DNA of 64,000 bases, from contig CADAKQ010000008.1 of assembly GCA_902788555.1 (NCBI GenBank), positions 1 to 64,000 of the forward strand, read 5' to 3'. A model generated the notes under the pieces. The model was given only the letters and a program-made list of their open reading frames with translations, did no database searches and had not been told where the DNA came from. The stretch is from an uncultured Lachnospiraceae bacterium. GTDB taxonomy: Bacteria; Bacillota; Clostridia; Lachnospirales; Lachnospiraceae. Of this stretch, positions 1-9,556 are shown piece by piece (position 1 is the first letter of the stretch; each line of letters starts with the position of its first letter). Made by a program: the position numbers and the translations under genes.

Positions 1-150
1 AAAATCAAGAAAGTACGAGTGCGCTGATTTAACAAATTGCTGGTTAGTTGTAGCAGCCACCTGTTTTCTTTATCTGTCATATATAAGAATTTAAATTGCG
101 TTCCATGTGTCAGGAGCTTTTATACCTGTCTTTCTGCGACAAACCGAAAT
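1..150. other. Left-edge non-coding stretch
   Basis: This is the sequence downstream of the minus-strand chemoreceptor gene. I see no convincing gene, RNA or clear terminator in it. The open frames that cross it are antisense to the chemoreceptor. Confidence 0.5.
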
Positions 151-1110
151 TTAGTTATCCTTGATAAGATAAGGCAGCTGCCCGATCATATTGTTGAAGT
201 CCTCGAAAAGCGTACCCTTTTCGGTATCGGACATCTTGATATCGTTGATTTGCTGTATGGATGTATCGAAGCTTCTGGCTGTTTTGTCAACATACATAGT
301 GATGTTATCGACACTTTGCTTACTTTGGTCAACAGCCTCCGTGATGGAAGAGCTTACAGCTTCAATGTTTTCAACGTTCTTACTTACATTATTGAAGATT
401 TCGTGAGTACCTGCCACGTTTTCAATACTTGTATTAAGCGCTGATTTGGATTCCTCAAGAGATTTATTTAGGTTGGCGGTTGTGCTTCCAACGTCCTCGA
501 TACTCTTATTGACATCACTGATAAGGAGCTTAATTTCATCTGCAAGCTTACGTACCTCGTCGGCAACGATTGCAAATCCACGACCTTGTTCACCGGCTCT
601 GGCTGCTTCGATAGATGCGTTTAAGGCAAGAAGATTGGTTTGGTTTGCTATAGCTGTGATTCCTTCCGTCGAATCCTTGATATGTTCAACTGCAGCAAGG
701 AGCTGCTGGAATATAGAATCCATATCACTAAAACGCTCTGTAACTACATTTGAACTGTCACGAAGAATCTCAACCTGCTCCTGTGCGGTTGCGACAGAGG
801 ATTCAATGCTGTTTTTAACATCACTGAAATTATTCGTAACTGATATAATATTGTCAAAATTGTTTTGCATATCGTTACATTCTGAAAGAAGAGTCTGATT
901 TTCATCAGCCATCTTTTCCATAGTCTGATATATACCGTCTATACCTTTGACAGTTTTAAGATTTTGCTTAACAAGCTCATCATTTGTATCCTTAAGATAT
1001 TTAACTGTTGTAAGCATAACATCTGAATTGTCAACAGCCTTACTCGCGGCGGGTGCAAATTGCTGAGTGTAAGCCGGCTGTTCGGAATTCTTTTTACTGA
1101 ATAAACCCAT
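151..1110 (-). CDS. Soluble methyl-accepting chemotaxis protein
   Basis: A 319-aa chemoreceptor with no membrane segment, so it should act in the cytoplasm. Nearly the whole chain is heptad-rich coiled coil. The highly conserved MCP hairpin tip ([20 protein letters not shown] and following) lies at about residues 155-190, with the glutamate-rich helices that contact CheA and CheW. The N-terminal 30 residues are low complexity and there is no recognisable ligand domain. It lies 12 bases downstream of the FIST gene on the same strand, which suggests that the FIST protein supplies the sensing function to this receptor. Family membership is certain; the ligand is unknown. Confidence 0.93.
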   Translation of the reverse strand: MGLFSKKNSEQPAYTQQFAPAASKAVDNSDVMLTTVKYLKDTNDELVKQNLKTVKGIDGIYQTMEKMADENQTLLSECNDMQNNFDNIISVTNNFSDVKNSIESSVATAQEQVEILRDSSNVVTERFSDMDSIFQQLLAAVEHIKDSTEGITAIANQTNLLALNASIEAARAGEQGRGFAIVADEVRKLADEIKLLISDVNKSIEDVGSTTANLNKSLEESKSALNTSIENVAGTHEIFNNVSKNVENIEAVSSSITEAVDQSKQSVDNITMYVDKTARSFDTSIQQINDIKMSDTEKGTLFEDFNNMIGQLPYLIKDN

Positions 1111-1122
1111 TTTGTCTACCTC

Positions 1123-2175
1123 CTAATCAAATGCTATACAGCACATTGTCTGGTTGATATGCTGCTTACAGTAGTGTTCTCCGACACCTACCAAACCTGC
1201 ATGACTGTTAAATCTATTCATTTCTCTAAAGTAATCATTAAGATAACCTTCCTGTTGGAATAAGAGATATCTGAAAAGACAGTTGACCGATATGATTCCG
1301 GATACACTGCCCAAATCCTTCTGCATCTTTTCGAGAGTATCCTTAACTATCTGCTTGTAGTCTTTAAGCTCCATGAGGGTAAGTATATCCATATCATTTA
1401 CCTGCTTGTAGCAGTTAAGAGCTGTGCCGTTTATCTCCTTTATGGAAATGAGGTATGTCTCATTTCCGTAAACACGTCCAAAAGGATTTTTGAAGGTCTG
1501 TGTTGCAACCTCTTCATCGGATATTCCGAGTACATCCTGATAGAATTTTGCTGCCGGATGTCCGTCAACCTCGGCTAAGGTCATATTTTCAGGAACTGTT
1601 TTGGTAGCTACAAAACGTTGACCGGTTGGAAGATAAATGTTTTCCTTATATGCACATATCTTGCCGGTTTTATTACGCAGCATAAGAAATGCACAGGAAT
1701 CCTTGTAGATAACTCCGTTTACGGATACGGTTGGACCATCAACCGTACCTCCGATAAGAGGAATATTACGCTTGTTAAGCTCAACATTTAAGGTTGTAAC
1801 GAGTTTACCGTCGCAACCGGTAGTAAAATCAAAGCAGGCAGAATTTCCTGAACCTGCACCGACTGCAGAGATAGCATCGGTTAAATTTTTAATGTATTTT
1901 ATAGGCATGGTGGAAAGCTCCTCCAATACGCCTGCACAGGCTGCTACACCATATAAACCAATCAGTGTAACACCGCCCTCGGTTGCTGACGTTCCTGCAT
2001 AGCTTATGCCTATACCTCCTATACTTGGAACTCCTTTATAGATTTCAGAGAGCTCATGTACATGCTTGTCAAAGTTATCAGCGCTTGTCATAAGAATTAA
2101 AGCTTCCGGATTAGATATGCTTGCGGCAGCTTCTCTTAAATTGCCACTTTGACTTTGCCCGTAGATTTGTTTCAT
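1123..2175 (-). CDS. FIST domain sensory protein
   Basis: A 350-aa cytoplasmic protein matching the FIST family (FIST N and C domains), which is thought to bind small ligands, possibly amino acids, in signal transduction. Recognisable features are the N-terminal run of alternating hydrophobic strands with SIGGIGISYAGTSATEGGV near residue 52, and a C-terminal half with a conserved GVGEHYCKQHINQT segment near the end. It is the first gene of a minus-strand pair with the chemoreceptor. An AGGAGG ribosome site lies just upstream, and a TATAAT-type -10 on the minus strand sits at 2223-2228. It is divergent from a c-di-GMP enzyme gene. Confidence 0.85.
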   Translation of the reverse strand: MKQIYGQSQSGNLREAAASISNPEALILMTSADNFDKHVHELSEIYKGVPSIGGIGISYAGTSATEGGVTLIGLYGVAACAGVLEELSTMPIKYIKNLTDAISAVGAGSGNSACFDFTTGCDGKLVTTLNVELNKRNIPLIGGTVDGPTVSVNGVIYKDSCAFLMLRNKTGKICAYKENIYLPTGQRFVATKTVPENMTLAEVDGHPAAKFYQDVLGISDEEVATQTFKNPFGRVYGNETYLISIKEINGTALNCYKQVNDMDILTLMELKDYKQIVKDTLEKMQKDLGSVSGIISVNCLFRYLLFQQEGYLNDYFREMNRFNSHAGLVGVGEHYCKQHINQTMCCIAFD

Positions 2176-2222
2176 ATTAGTCGTACCTCCTATATTTCTA
2201 ATCCGTTATAAAATATAATGAA

Positions 2223-2302
2223 ATTATATCATTTATGAGATGAAAAATCCATACAATTTTTTAAAGGTATTTAGTGACTTTTATAAAAAAGTCTGTTATA
2301 AT
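2223..2302. promoter_or_regulatory. Divergent promoter region between FIST and GGDEF-EAL genes
   Basis: On the plus strand GTGACT (2274-2279) and TATAAT (2297-2302) are spaced 17 bases, giving a housekeeping-type promoter for the GGDEF-EAL gene. A short dyad GACTTTT/AAAAGTC overlaps its spacer. On the minus strand a TATAAT (complement at 2223-2228) serves the FIST gene, but its -35 is poor. Confidence 0.55.
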
Positions 2303-2416
2303 GAAAAAAGCGTGTTAAAGTAGTTTTGGGGAGGATTTTTACTTGCAGTCAGAATGCAAAATATTAGGAGAAGGGCTCTGTTGATAAAATCATAAATTGG
2401 AGTTTGGGTAGTTTAA

Positions 2417-4093
2417 ATGATAAAAAATAAAGTGATTGACAATGTTGTTAATATGATAAAGGATCATCCTGAGTCGGTTGAAGCCAATAAGAAAGCAGTT
2501 GCTTATATTGCGGAATATTATCCTATAGGAAGAATAATTGTTGAGATACATGTCAACGTGTCACTGCTTCCTTTTGACTCGGATGCAAGCTATTATAATC
2601 TCCTTGATTCGGATAATGTTTCCGAGGCCGGGGAGTATATTGTGGATATGCCGCTTCAGGATTGCGGAAGGATTGTCTCAAGAATTTTTCCGACTAAAGA
2701 TGCAGGCGAATTTACTGAGGAACAAAAAAGTGATATACATATAATTGCTACAATGTTTCATTTCTATACAGGGCAGTATAAGATTATGTCTTCACTTAAG
2801 AGAGCCACTATGAGTAATTATATGAGCGGACTTTATAATCCAAAGGGATATATCATAAAATGTATTGAGATTTCCCACAGGTATAATATACATGATTATG
2901 ACAGTTGCTATTTCAATATAAAGGGCTTTGGACTTGCCAATAATATTTTTGGTTCGCATGAGGGCGACAATATTATAAAAAGATATGCAAAGGATTTGAA
3001 CAATTTCATAAATGATGATGAAGTAGTAGGTCATCTTGGCGGAGATAATTTCGTTGCACTCATAAGAAGGACAAGAATGGATGATTTTCTGGATTATCTT
3101 CTTAACTACACCGGATATGGTATAAAAAACGGCAAGCAAAAGGAAGTTAAGCTTAGCGTTGCCATAGGTATTTCGCCGCTTAGCAGGGAGGATGTAAAGC
3201 CGAACGATATTATTTCGGAGGCTTCACTTGCACTTAGCTATGCACGTCAGACCAAGCAGGATATAGTTGTATTAAATGATGAATTAAAGAATAAGCTTTA
3301 TCATAGAAAGCAGATAGAGGAAACCTTTGATAAGGCTATGGAACACGGAGAGTTTGTTCCGTTTTATCAGCCGAAGGTTGATATAAGGTCAGGAAAGCTG
3401 GTTGGTGCGGAAGCACTTTCAAGATGGATTAGAAACGGTAATCTTATAAGTCCTGCCGAGTTTATTCCTGTACTTGAACAGAATGGAAGTATTACAGATC
3501 TTGATTTTTACATATTTGAAGAAACCTGTAAGAACCTTGCCCGGTGGGAAAAGGATGGTATAGAGCTCGTTCCTATTTCGGTGAATTTTTCAAGAAAGCA
3601 TCTTGACGATGATAATCTTGCAGACAGAATCAATCAGATTATCACAAGGCATGGAATTGATAAGAAGTATATAGTTGCAGAGATAACCGAGACGGTGGAT
3701 TATGATGAAAAAGAGCTTATGACCAAGTTCCTTGAAAAAATGCAGCTTTACAAGATAAAAACCTCCATAGATGATTTTGGAACCGGTTATTCTTCGCTTG
3801 GTGTACTCAGAGATTTTGAAATAAACGAGATAAAGGTTGACCGTTCCTTTATTAACAGACCTAAGTTTCTTGACAGTGACAGGATTATAGTAGGAAGTAT
3901 TGTCAATATGGCGAAGCAGCTTAATCTTGATATAATTACAGAGGGTGTCGAAAATAAGGAACAGGTAGATTTCCTTAACAGTCTTGAGTGTTATTATGTT
4001 CAGGGCTTCCTGTTTGATAAACCGCTTCCTAAGGATGAGTTTGAAAAAAGACTTAAAATTGGCGGATATGATTTGGCAATTAAGGAGTTATAG
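2417..4093 (+). CDS. GGDEF-EAL protein, probable c-di-GMP phosphodiesterase
   Basis: A 558-aa cytoplasmic protein. Residues 1-120 are an N-terminal region without a recognised domain, 125-285 a GGDEF domain, and 300-548 an EAL domain. The cyclase signature reads GGDNF (208-212) instead of GGDEF, so cyclase activity is doubtful and the domain may only bind GTP. The EAL domain keeps its catalytic motifs: EAL at 332-334, NFS at 390-392, DDFGTGYSS at 452-460, KVDRSF, EGVE and QGFLF. The expected activity is hydrolysis of c-di-GMP. It faces the FIST/chemoreceptor pair across a shared promoter region. The next gene starts only 5 bases after its stop, so the two are probably co-transcribed. Confidence 0.92.
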   Translation: MIKNKVIDNVVNMIKDHPESVEANKKAVAYIAEYYPIGRIIVEIHVNVSLLPFDSDASYYNLLDSDNVSEAGEYIVDMPLQDCGRIVSRIFPTKDAGEFTEEQKSDIHIIATMFHFYTGQYKIMSSLKRATMSNYMSGLYNPKGYIIKCIEISHRYNIHDYDSCYFNIKGFGLANNIFGSHEGDNIIKRYAKDLNNFINDDEVVGHLGGDNFVALIRRTRMDDFLDYLLNYTGYGIKNGKQKEVKLSVAIGISPLSREDVKPNDIISEASLALSYARQTKQDIVVLNDELKNKLYHRKQIEETFDKAMEHGEFVPFYQPKVDIRSGKLVGAEALSRWIRNGNLISPAEFIPVLEQNGSITDLDFYIFEETCKNLARWEKDGIELVPISVNFSRKHLDDDNLADRINQIITRHGIDKKYIVAEITETVDYDEKELMTKFLEKMQLYKIKTSIDDFGTGYSSLGVLRDFEINEIKVDRSFINRPKFLDSDRIIVGSIVNMAKQLNLDIITEGVENKEQVDFLNSLECYYVQGFLFDKPLPKDEFEKRLKIGGYDLAIKEL

Positions 4094-4097
4094 ATTT

Positions 4098-4598
4098 ATG
4101 CAGAGTTTAGTAGACTGGTACAATAATTCACTCGGCAATTTTTTGCCGAAGGAAGTATTTGTTTTTTTGGTTTCCATGCTTCCGATTATTGAATTGAGAG
4201 GCGGACTTGTTGTTGCATCATTATTAAAAATTCCGCTGTTAAAGGCCAATATATTATGTATAATAGGCAACATTATACCTATTCCGTTTATCCTTCTTTT
4301 TATTAAGAAGCTCTTTGAGTTTATGAAAAAACACAATATATTTAAAGGCTTTGTAGAGAAGCTTGAGAAAAGAGCCGTGAAAAAGTCTGACGGAGTTGAA
4401 AAGGGAGAGTTTATCTTTCTTTTGCTGTTTGTCGGAATCCCTATTCCGGGAACCGGAGGCTGGACGGGTTCGCTTATAGCATCGTTATTGGAAAAAGATA
4501 TTAAAAAGGCTTCAATTGCCATATTTTTAGGAATACTTATGGCGGCTATTATAATGGATATTGTTTCTTATGGAGTGCTCGGTAATATTTTAAGTTGA
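4098..4598 (+). CDS. COG2426-type small membrane protein (putative export protein)
   Basis: A 166-aa integral membrane protein of the COG2426 family, named 'small multidrug export' in databases without firm functional proof. I place the start at 4098, 4 bases after the upstream stop codon and preceded by AAGGAG (4082-4087). The longer in-frame extension from 3984 overlaps the EAL gene and is unlikely. It has about four hydrophobic segments and two glycine/proline-rich re-entrant-like motifs typical of the family: MLPIIELRGG near the N-terminus and GIPIPGTGGWTGS in the middle. The substrate is unknown. Confidence 0.8.
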   Translation: MQSLVDWYNNSLGNFLPKEVFVFLVSMLPIIELRGGLVVASLLKIPLLKANILCIIGNIIPIPFILLFIKKLFEFMKKHNIFKGFVEKLEKRAVKKSDGVEKGEFIFLLLFVGIPIPGTGGWTGSLIASLLEKDIKKASIAIFLGILMAAIIMDIVSYGVLGNILS

Positions 4599-4714
4599 TA
4601 AGGTGTTTATTTATCGTTATCTTTTAAGATATATTTAAGTTATAAATATTTAATTGATATGAATGGATTTTTGTGATAGTATTACAAAGACATTAGTAAG
4701 AGGAGATTTTTAAC

Positions 4715-5449
4715 GTGCTTGATGAAAACAAGGTCAGACTCATGACCAGACTTTCAATATTTGAAAAAAATGAAAAAGCTAACGGGCTTGTTATGAGTAA
4801 GTTCTTTGAACAGGATTATGTAAGATTCAATGCTTTGAAAACTCTTGTTGCAGCAACAGTGGTTTATTGGATTATTGTCGGCTCGTATGTTTTCATAAGC
4901 TTTGAAACTATATTGTCAGAGATTAACAACCTGGATTATTTTGGCGTCATGTACAGAATACTCGGCTGGTACGTGATGTTTTGTTTTGTTTACTTTGTAT
5001 TCGCATATCTTTTATATTCCTACAGATATAGAAAAAACAGACATGGTCTTACACAGTATAACAGTGATTTAAGGGATTTGATTGAGCTTTCGGGTGGTCC
5101 TATGCATCATGGAAAGCTTGTAAAAAATTCCAATATAAATGTTGTTAAGGAAAATGAAACGAAGAAAAATACGGATCCTTCGAAGAAAAGAACGGTAGTA
5201 AACAAATCCGAGATGCTTAATAACAGGCTTAAGCAGGAGGAAGAAGCAAAGAGCAAACAGATTATAGAAAATGCAAGAAGACTTGAAGAAAGAAATGCAA
5301 AAAAGAAAGCGATGGAAGAACAAAAACAAAAGGATATAGAAGAAGCAAAAAGACAGATTCGGGAGCGACGTATGGCTCTTGAAGAAGAGCAAAAGAAAAT
5401 GAGAATGCAGGAATATGCTGAGAACTATAAGAAAGGAGATAACAGATAA
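4715..5449 (+). CDS. Two-TM protein with long charged coiled coil
   Basis: A 244-aa protein with a GTG start, preceded by AGGAG at 4701. It has two transmembrane helices at about residues 41-62 and 80-103. From about 165 to 240 there is a strongly charged, E/K/R/Q-rich helical segment that should be a cytoplasmic coiled coil. I do not recognise a family. Its stop codon overlaps the ATG of the next membrane protein (TAATG), so the two are translationally coupled. Both sit directly upstream of cdaA, hinting at an accessory role around c-di-AMP synthesis or the cell envelope. That role is inference from position only. Confidence 0.8.
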   Translation: MLDENKVRLMTRLSIFEKNEKANGLVMSKFFEQDYVRFNALKTLVAATVVYWIIVGSYVFISFETILSEINNLDYFGVMYRILGWYVMFCFVYFVFAYLLYSYRYRKNRHGLTQYNSDLRDLIELSGGPMHHGKLVKNSNINVVKENETKKNTDPSKKRTVVNKSEMLNNRLKQEEEAKSKQIIENARRLEERNAKKKAMEEQKQKDIEEAKRQIRERRMALEEEQKKMRMQEYAENYKKGDNR

Positions 5450-6549
5450 TGTCAGGTTTAATAGAAGTCAGAGACGCAATAAGAAATTTCTTGCGAAAGT
5501 ATGACGAAGTTATATCTCCGCTTTTTAGATTTATTGCAGCATGGTTTATGTTTTGGTCTATCAATAAGTTATATGGTTATTCAGAGCTTTTTGAAAGAGG
5601 AATTGTAGTATTTCTTCTTTCTGTTATATGTGCTCTTGTTTCAGAGCCTATGGCTGTGCTTATAGGAAGTATAGTGGTTATATTTAATTGCTTTTTTGTT
5701 TCAAAGGAGATAGGTATAATTGCATTACTTTTATTTATTATTATTTATTGCATGTACATGAGAATGTTTCCGAATTGCGCATGGATAATGTTCTTTGTTC
5801 CGATTATGTACATATTTAAGCTTACATATGCAATACCGCTTATAGTTGCTATTTTTGCAGGAGCTGCCGGTATGGTACCTGCCGCAATAGGAGTATTTTT
5901 ATATAAATTTTCGTTGGGTGTTAAGGATGTCAACGAGATGCTTGTTACGGCAGTCAAGAAAGAGGATGTTGATATATATCAGTATCTTATAGATAATGTC
6001 CTTAAGAACAAAGAAATGATAATGGTTATGATTGTATTTGCAATAGTAATCTTACTTACTTATTTTGTATATCTGCTTCCGTTTGATTATTCATGGTATG
6101 TTGCTATCGGCACAGGAGGACTGCTTAATGTTCTTTCCTTCATGATATGCGGAGTAATGTTTGAAGTAGAGGCTGAATTTGGCCCGCTTATATTTGGCTC
6201 CTTTGTGGGAATACTTGTGACGGTTGTCGTTATGATGTGTAAAAGACTTGTTGATTATTCGCGTAAAGAGGTTGTACAGTTTGAGGATGATGATTATTAC
6301 TACTATGTAAAAGCTATTCCAAAATACGGAGTTTCCGAAAAGAAAAAAACAGTTAAGAAAATGACAAATACAAATACCAATGCAAATAATAAGCAAGGTA
6401 CAAACAGAAATAGCAATATAAAAAATAACGCTTCCGGAGCCGTTAAAAATCAAAATGCGGCAAGAAGTGCAGGTGCAAACAGAAATGTCAATAGAAATGT
6501 AAACAGAACCGGTAACGGTACAAAAAATGTAAAAACGGATAATAAATGA
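5449..6549 (+). CDS. Polytopic membrane protein with Asn-rich tail
   Basis: A 366-aa membrane protein with about seven to eight hydrophobic helices between residues 20 and 265. A hydrophilic tail follows; its last 60 residues are dominated by Asn, Lys, Arg and Thr (repeated NTN, NVNRN motifs) and look disordered. It overlaps the preceding gene by one base and ends 26 bases before cdaA, forming a likely four-gene operon. No catalytic motif is visible and I cannot name a family. The Asn-rich tail is low-complexity and may vary quickly between strains. Confidence 0.78.
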   Translation: MSGLIEVRDAIRNFLRKYDEVISPLFRFIAAWFMFWSINKLYGYSELFERGIVVFLLSVICALVSEPMAVLIGSIVVIFNCFFVSKEIGIIALLLFIIIYCMYMRMFPNCAWIMFFVPIMYIFKLTYAIPLIVAIFAGAAGMVPAAIGVFLYKFSLGVKDVNEMLVTAVKKEDVDIYQYLIDNVLKNKEMIMVMIVFAIVILLTYFVYLLPFDYSWYVAIGTGGLLNVLSFMICGVMFEVEAEFGPLIFGSFVGILVTVVVMMCKRLVDYSRKEVVQFEDDDYYYYVKAIPKYGVSEKKKTVKKMTNTNTNANNKQGTNRNSNIKNNASGAVKNQNAARSAGANRNVNRNVNRTGNGTKNVKTDNK

Positions 6550-6575
6550 TATTTTATCAATAATGGGGTGTTGGT

Positions 6576-7448
6576 GTGGAAAGATTCTGGGCAGTAATAA
6601 GTTCATATTTTGATTGGTTTTACGTGCCTCGTATAACCATATCCGATATATTGGAGATAATAATCTTATCATATCTTATTTATACGCTTATTTTATGGAT
6701 AAAAAAGACCAGAGCATGGACGGTTTTTAAAGGTATTATAGTAATAGCTGTATTTATGGGCTTTGCTGCTATCTTTAAGCTTAATACCATACTGTGGCTT
6801 TTTCGTAATATGATAAATGTAGGCATTCTTGCCGTCATTATTTTGTTCCAGCCTGAGCTTAGACGTGCACTCGAGGAGCTTGGAAAAAGAAATATTATTT
6901 CTGATGTTCTTATAAGAAATGACAGCACAAAAAGTGAACGTGTAAATAACAATACCATACAGGAATTAATAAGTGCAGCTACTTTTATGAGTAAAAATAA
7001 AACAGGTGCACTTATTGTGATTGAGCAAAATGTTCCGTTGGGCGAATACGAGGCTACCGGTATAAATATAGATGCTGCAGTATCAAGTCAGCTTATTGAA
7101 AATATATTCGAACACAATACACCGCTTCATGATGGTGCAGTTATAATCAGAAATAACAGGGTGGTTGCGGCAACCTGTTATCTTCCTCTTACGGGAAGAA
7201 GTGACTTGAATAAGGACCTTGGAACAAGACATAGAGCAGCGGTAGGTATAAGTGAGGTTTCTGATAGTATGACTCTGGTTGTATCAGAGGAAAACGGACA
7301 GATATCCATAGCTCAGGGAGGAACTCTTTACAGTAATCTTGATGTAGAGAGTCTGCGTGGACATCTTACATCCTTACAGACCTATAAAAATTCTCAAAGT
7401 AAAAAGGGAAGACGTGCCAAAAGACTTAAAGGGGGCAAGAAGAAATGA
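6576..7448 (+). CDS. cdaA: Diadenylate cyclase CdaA
   Basis: A 290-aa membrane-anchored enzyme that condenses two ATP into cyclic di-AMP. Three N-terminal transmembrane helices (about 20-42, 47-66 and 72-92) precede a DAC (DisA_N) domain. The catalytic motifs are intact: DGA at 186-188 and RHR at 218-220, within PLHDGAVII and GTRHRAAVGISE. It uses a GTG start with GGGGTG upstream. The C-terminus is a basic tail. It overlaps cdaR by 4 bases, the usual pairing in Firmicutes. The gene glmM, which often completes this operon, is not adjacent here. Confidence 0.96.
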   Translation: MERFWAVISSYFDWFYVPRITISDILEIIILSYLIYTLILWIKKTRAWTVFKGIIVIAVFMGFAAIFKLNTILWLFRNMINVGILAVIILFQPELRRALEELGKRNIISDVLIRNDSTKSERVNNNTIQELISAATFMSKNKTGALIVIEQNVPLGEYEATGINIDAAVSSQLIENIFEHNTPLHDGAVIIRNNRVVAATCYLPLTGRSDLNKDLGTRHRAAVGISEVSDSMTLVVSEENGQISIAQGGTLYSNLDVESLRGHLTSLQTYKNSQSKKGRRAKRLKGGKKK

Positions 7449-8686
7449 AAAATTTTATTTTTAAAAATTTTGGTTACAAAATTCTTGCCATAATATTTGC
7501 AATTCTTCTTTGGCTTGTTGTGATCAATATAACGGATTATACGATAACGGTTAAGATAGAGGACATACCTGTTGAGCAGTTAAATACCGATGTACTCGAT
7601 GAGCTTGACCAGGTTTATGATGTTGTGAAGGGTGACACGGTTGATATATATATAAAAGGAAGACGTTCTGTCGTCGGAAATCTTTCCTCCAAGAACTTTT
7701 ATGCCTATGCCGATGTATCACAGATGTCTATAACCAATTCTGTTCAGATATATGTTACACCGCGAAATAAAAACATTGAAGATGAGATAAGTATAGAATA
7801 TGTAGACAATATAATGCAACTAAGCCTTGAGGATAAGGTAAGCGAGCAGTTTCCTGTCAAGGTTGTAACAAAGGGTGATCCTGATAGTGATTATGCAGTC
7901 GGAGAGGCCTATGCTATGCCGAATATAGTTACAATAGAAGGACCGAAAAGCGCAGTTGATAAGATTACGGATGTAGTAGTAAGTATCAATATAAACGGAG
8001 CAAAGGATAATATCTCGACAGTAGGTGATATTGAAATCCTTGATGCATATGGCGAGCAAATAAAAAATGATAAGGTTACAATAAGCCAGTCATCTGCGGA
8101 TATCAATGTCAATATTTACCCGATAAAGACGGTAGGCGTATTTGTAAATGTAAAGGGAACACCTGCTGACGGATATGGCATTTCAGAGGTGGTTTATCAG
8201 CCTCAGACCGTAGATATTGCGGGAGAAGAGGAGGTCCTTGAAAGTATTGAAAGTATCGAAGTAAATGATATATCGGTAAGCGGACTTAATGAAAGTCTTC
8301 AGACAACAGTCAATCTTGCTGATTATATACCGGAAAATGCTATTGTGGCACAGGCTAATTCTGAGATAGCAATTACTGTAGATATTGAAAAGCTTACATC
8401 CAAAACGGTCAATCTTACAAGCTCGGATATCAGCTTTACCGGAAAAGACAGCGGGTATGAATATGATATAGAAACAACGGATAATATTATAGTTGAGATA
8501 TCCGGTCTGGAAAATATCATAAGTGAGCTTGAGGTTAAGGACATCAAGCCTACTGTTGACTGCTCGGAGCTTAATATAGGTTCACATACGGTAGAGATTA
8601 AGTTTGAGGATATAGAGGGCGTTAAGTATTCCGTGACTGGTGTTATAACAGTTACGGTACATATTAAGGATAGTGAAACAGATTAA
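7445..8686 (+). CDS. cdaR: YbbR-domain regulator CdaR
   Basis: A 413-aa extracytoplasmic protein with one N-terminal membrane anchor (about residues 10-28), followed by several YbbR-like beta-rich repeats such as SEQFPVKVVTKG and the YPIKTVGVFVNVKGTPADGY segment. CdaR family members bind CdaA and modulate c-di-AMP production. It overlaps cdaA by 4 bases (ATGA), showing translational coupling. A weak hairpin follows (AAGGGTGTC against GGCATCCTT, about 8690-8733). Confidence 0.92.
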   Translation: MKNFIFKNFGYKILAIIFAILLWLVVINITDYTITVKIEDIPVEQLNTDVLDELDQVYDVVKGDTVDIYIKGRRSVVGNLSSKNFYAYADVSQMSITNSVQIYVTPRNKNIEDEISIEYVDNIMQLSLEDKVSEQFPVKVVTKGDPDSDYAVGEAYAMPNIVTIEGPKSAVDKITDVVVSININGAKDNISTVGDIEILDAYGEQIKNDKVTISQSSADINVNIYPIKTVGVFVNVKGTPADGYGISEVVYQPQTVDIAGEEEVLESIESIEVNDISVSGLNESLQTTVNLADYIPENAIVAQANSEIAITVDIEKLTSKTVNLTSSDISFTGKDSGYEYDIETTDNIIVEISGLENIISELEVKDIKPTVDCSELNIGSHTVEIKFEDIEGVKYSVTGVITVTVHIKDSETD

Positions 8687-8689
8687 AAA

Positions 8690-8733
8690 TAAGGGTGTCG
8701 GGGCAGTAGTCTTGGCATCCTTATTATTATAAA
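8690..8733 (+). terminator. Weak hairpin after cdaR
   Basis: AAGGGTGTC pairs with GGCATCCTT, including two G-U pairs, and is followed by an AT-rich stretch rather than a clean T run. It may be a weak terminator or processing site between cdaR and the sirtuin gene. Confidence 0.4.
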
Positions 8734-8758
8734 ATAATTAATACGAGGAGGTAAGGTT

Positions 8759-9481
8759 ATGGACAATGAAGTAATAGAAAAATTTAAAAGCGCTGTTGAA
8801 AATAGTAATTATATAGTGTTTTTTGGCGGTGCCGGAGTATCTACCGAAAGTGGAATACCTGATTTCAGAAGTACGGATGGATTATATAATCAAAAATATA
8901 AATATCCTCCTGAAACCATGGTAAGTCATACCTTTTATATGCAAAGAACAGAAGAATTTTTTGAATTTTATAAGGATAAGATGTTATTCCCTGATGCAGA
9001 GCCGAATGCTGCGCACAGAAAATTAGCAGAGCTTGAAAGACAGGGAAAGCTTAAGGCTATAGTTACACAGAATATAGACGGACTTCATCAGAAGGCAGGA
9101 AGCAAAGAAGTATTGGAGCTACATGGCTCGGTACACAGAAATTATTGTACGAGATGCGGGAAATTTTTTGATCTTGATTATATAATAAAATCGGACGGTG
9201 TTCCTAAGTGCGATGAGTGTGAAGGAATTATAAAGCCTGATGTTGTATTATATGAGGAGGGACTTGACAGTCAGGTGATTGCAAGAACAATAGATCACAT
9301 CTCACATGCTGACATGCTGATAATAGGAGGTACATCACTGGTTGTATATCCTGCTGCAGGACTTATAGATTATTTCAAGGGAAAGTATCTTGTTGTAATA
9401 AATATGGCGCCTACTCCACGTGATAAAAATGCGGATATATTGATTAACGGTAAAATCGGCGAGGTATTTTCACAGTTATAA
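8759..9481 (+). CDS. cobB: NAD-dependent protein deacylase (sirtuin)
   Basis: A 240-aa Sir2-family enzyme that removes acyl groups from lysine using NAD+, releasing nicotinamide and O-acyl-ADP-ribose. Visible motifs are FFGGAGVSTESGIPDFRS near residue 21 (NAD binding), TQNIDGLH, the catalytic His in LELHGS, and a zinc ribbon with CTRCG and CDEC pairs. GGTSL and VINMAPT motifs in the C-terminal Rossmann part complete the fold. The length is normal for the family. An AGGAGG site lies 5 bases upstream. The gene ends at a strong bidirectional terminator. Confidence 0.95.
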   Translation: MDNEVIEKFKSAVENSNYIVFFGGAGVSTESGIPDFRSTDGLYNQKYKYPPETMVSHTFYMQRTEEFFEFYKDKMLFPDAEPNAAHRKLAELERQGKLKAIVTQNIDGLHQKAGSKEVLELHGSVHRNYCTRCGKFFDLDYIIKSDGVPKCDECEGIIKPDVVLYEEGLDSQVIARTIDHISHADMLIIGGTSLVVYPAAGLIDYFKGKYLVVINMAPTPRDKNADILINGKIGEVFSQL

Positions 9482-9493
9482 ATAATCAAACTA

Positions 9494-9539
9494 AAAAGCA
9501 CTTTATATATCATTTTGAAATGATATATAAAGTGCTTTT
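9494..9539. terminator. Bidirectional terminator between sirtuin and PPIase genes
   Basis: A perfect 22-base stem (AAAAGCACTTTATATATCATTT with its complement) with a two-base loop, A-rich on one side and T-rich on the other. It can end the two convergent transcripts. Confidence 0.9.
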
Positions 9540-9556
9540 CTTTTAATATTTAATAC

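Noticed and set aside
37..898. Plus-strand frames at the left edge
   Set aside because: They lie antisense to the chemoreceptor coiled coil, whose codon pattern explains them.
2303..2416. c-di-GMP riboswitch in the leader of the GGDEF-EAL gene
   Set aside because: The leader is about 110 bases with no recognisable GEMM motifs or terminator.
3984..4097. Longer N-terminus for the COG2426-type protein
   Set aside because: It would overlap the EAL gene by over 100 bases, and the ribosome site sits next to the ATG at 4098.
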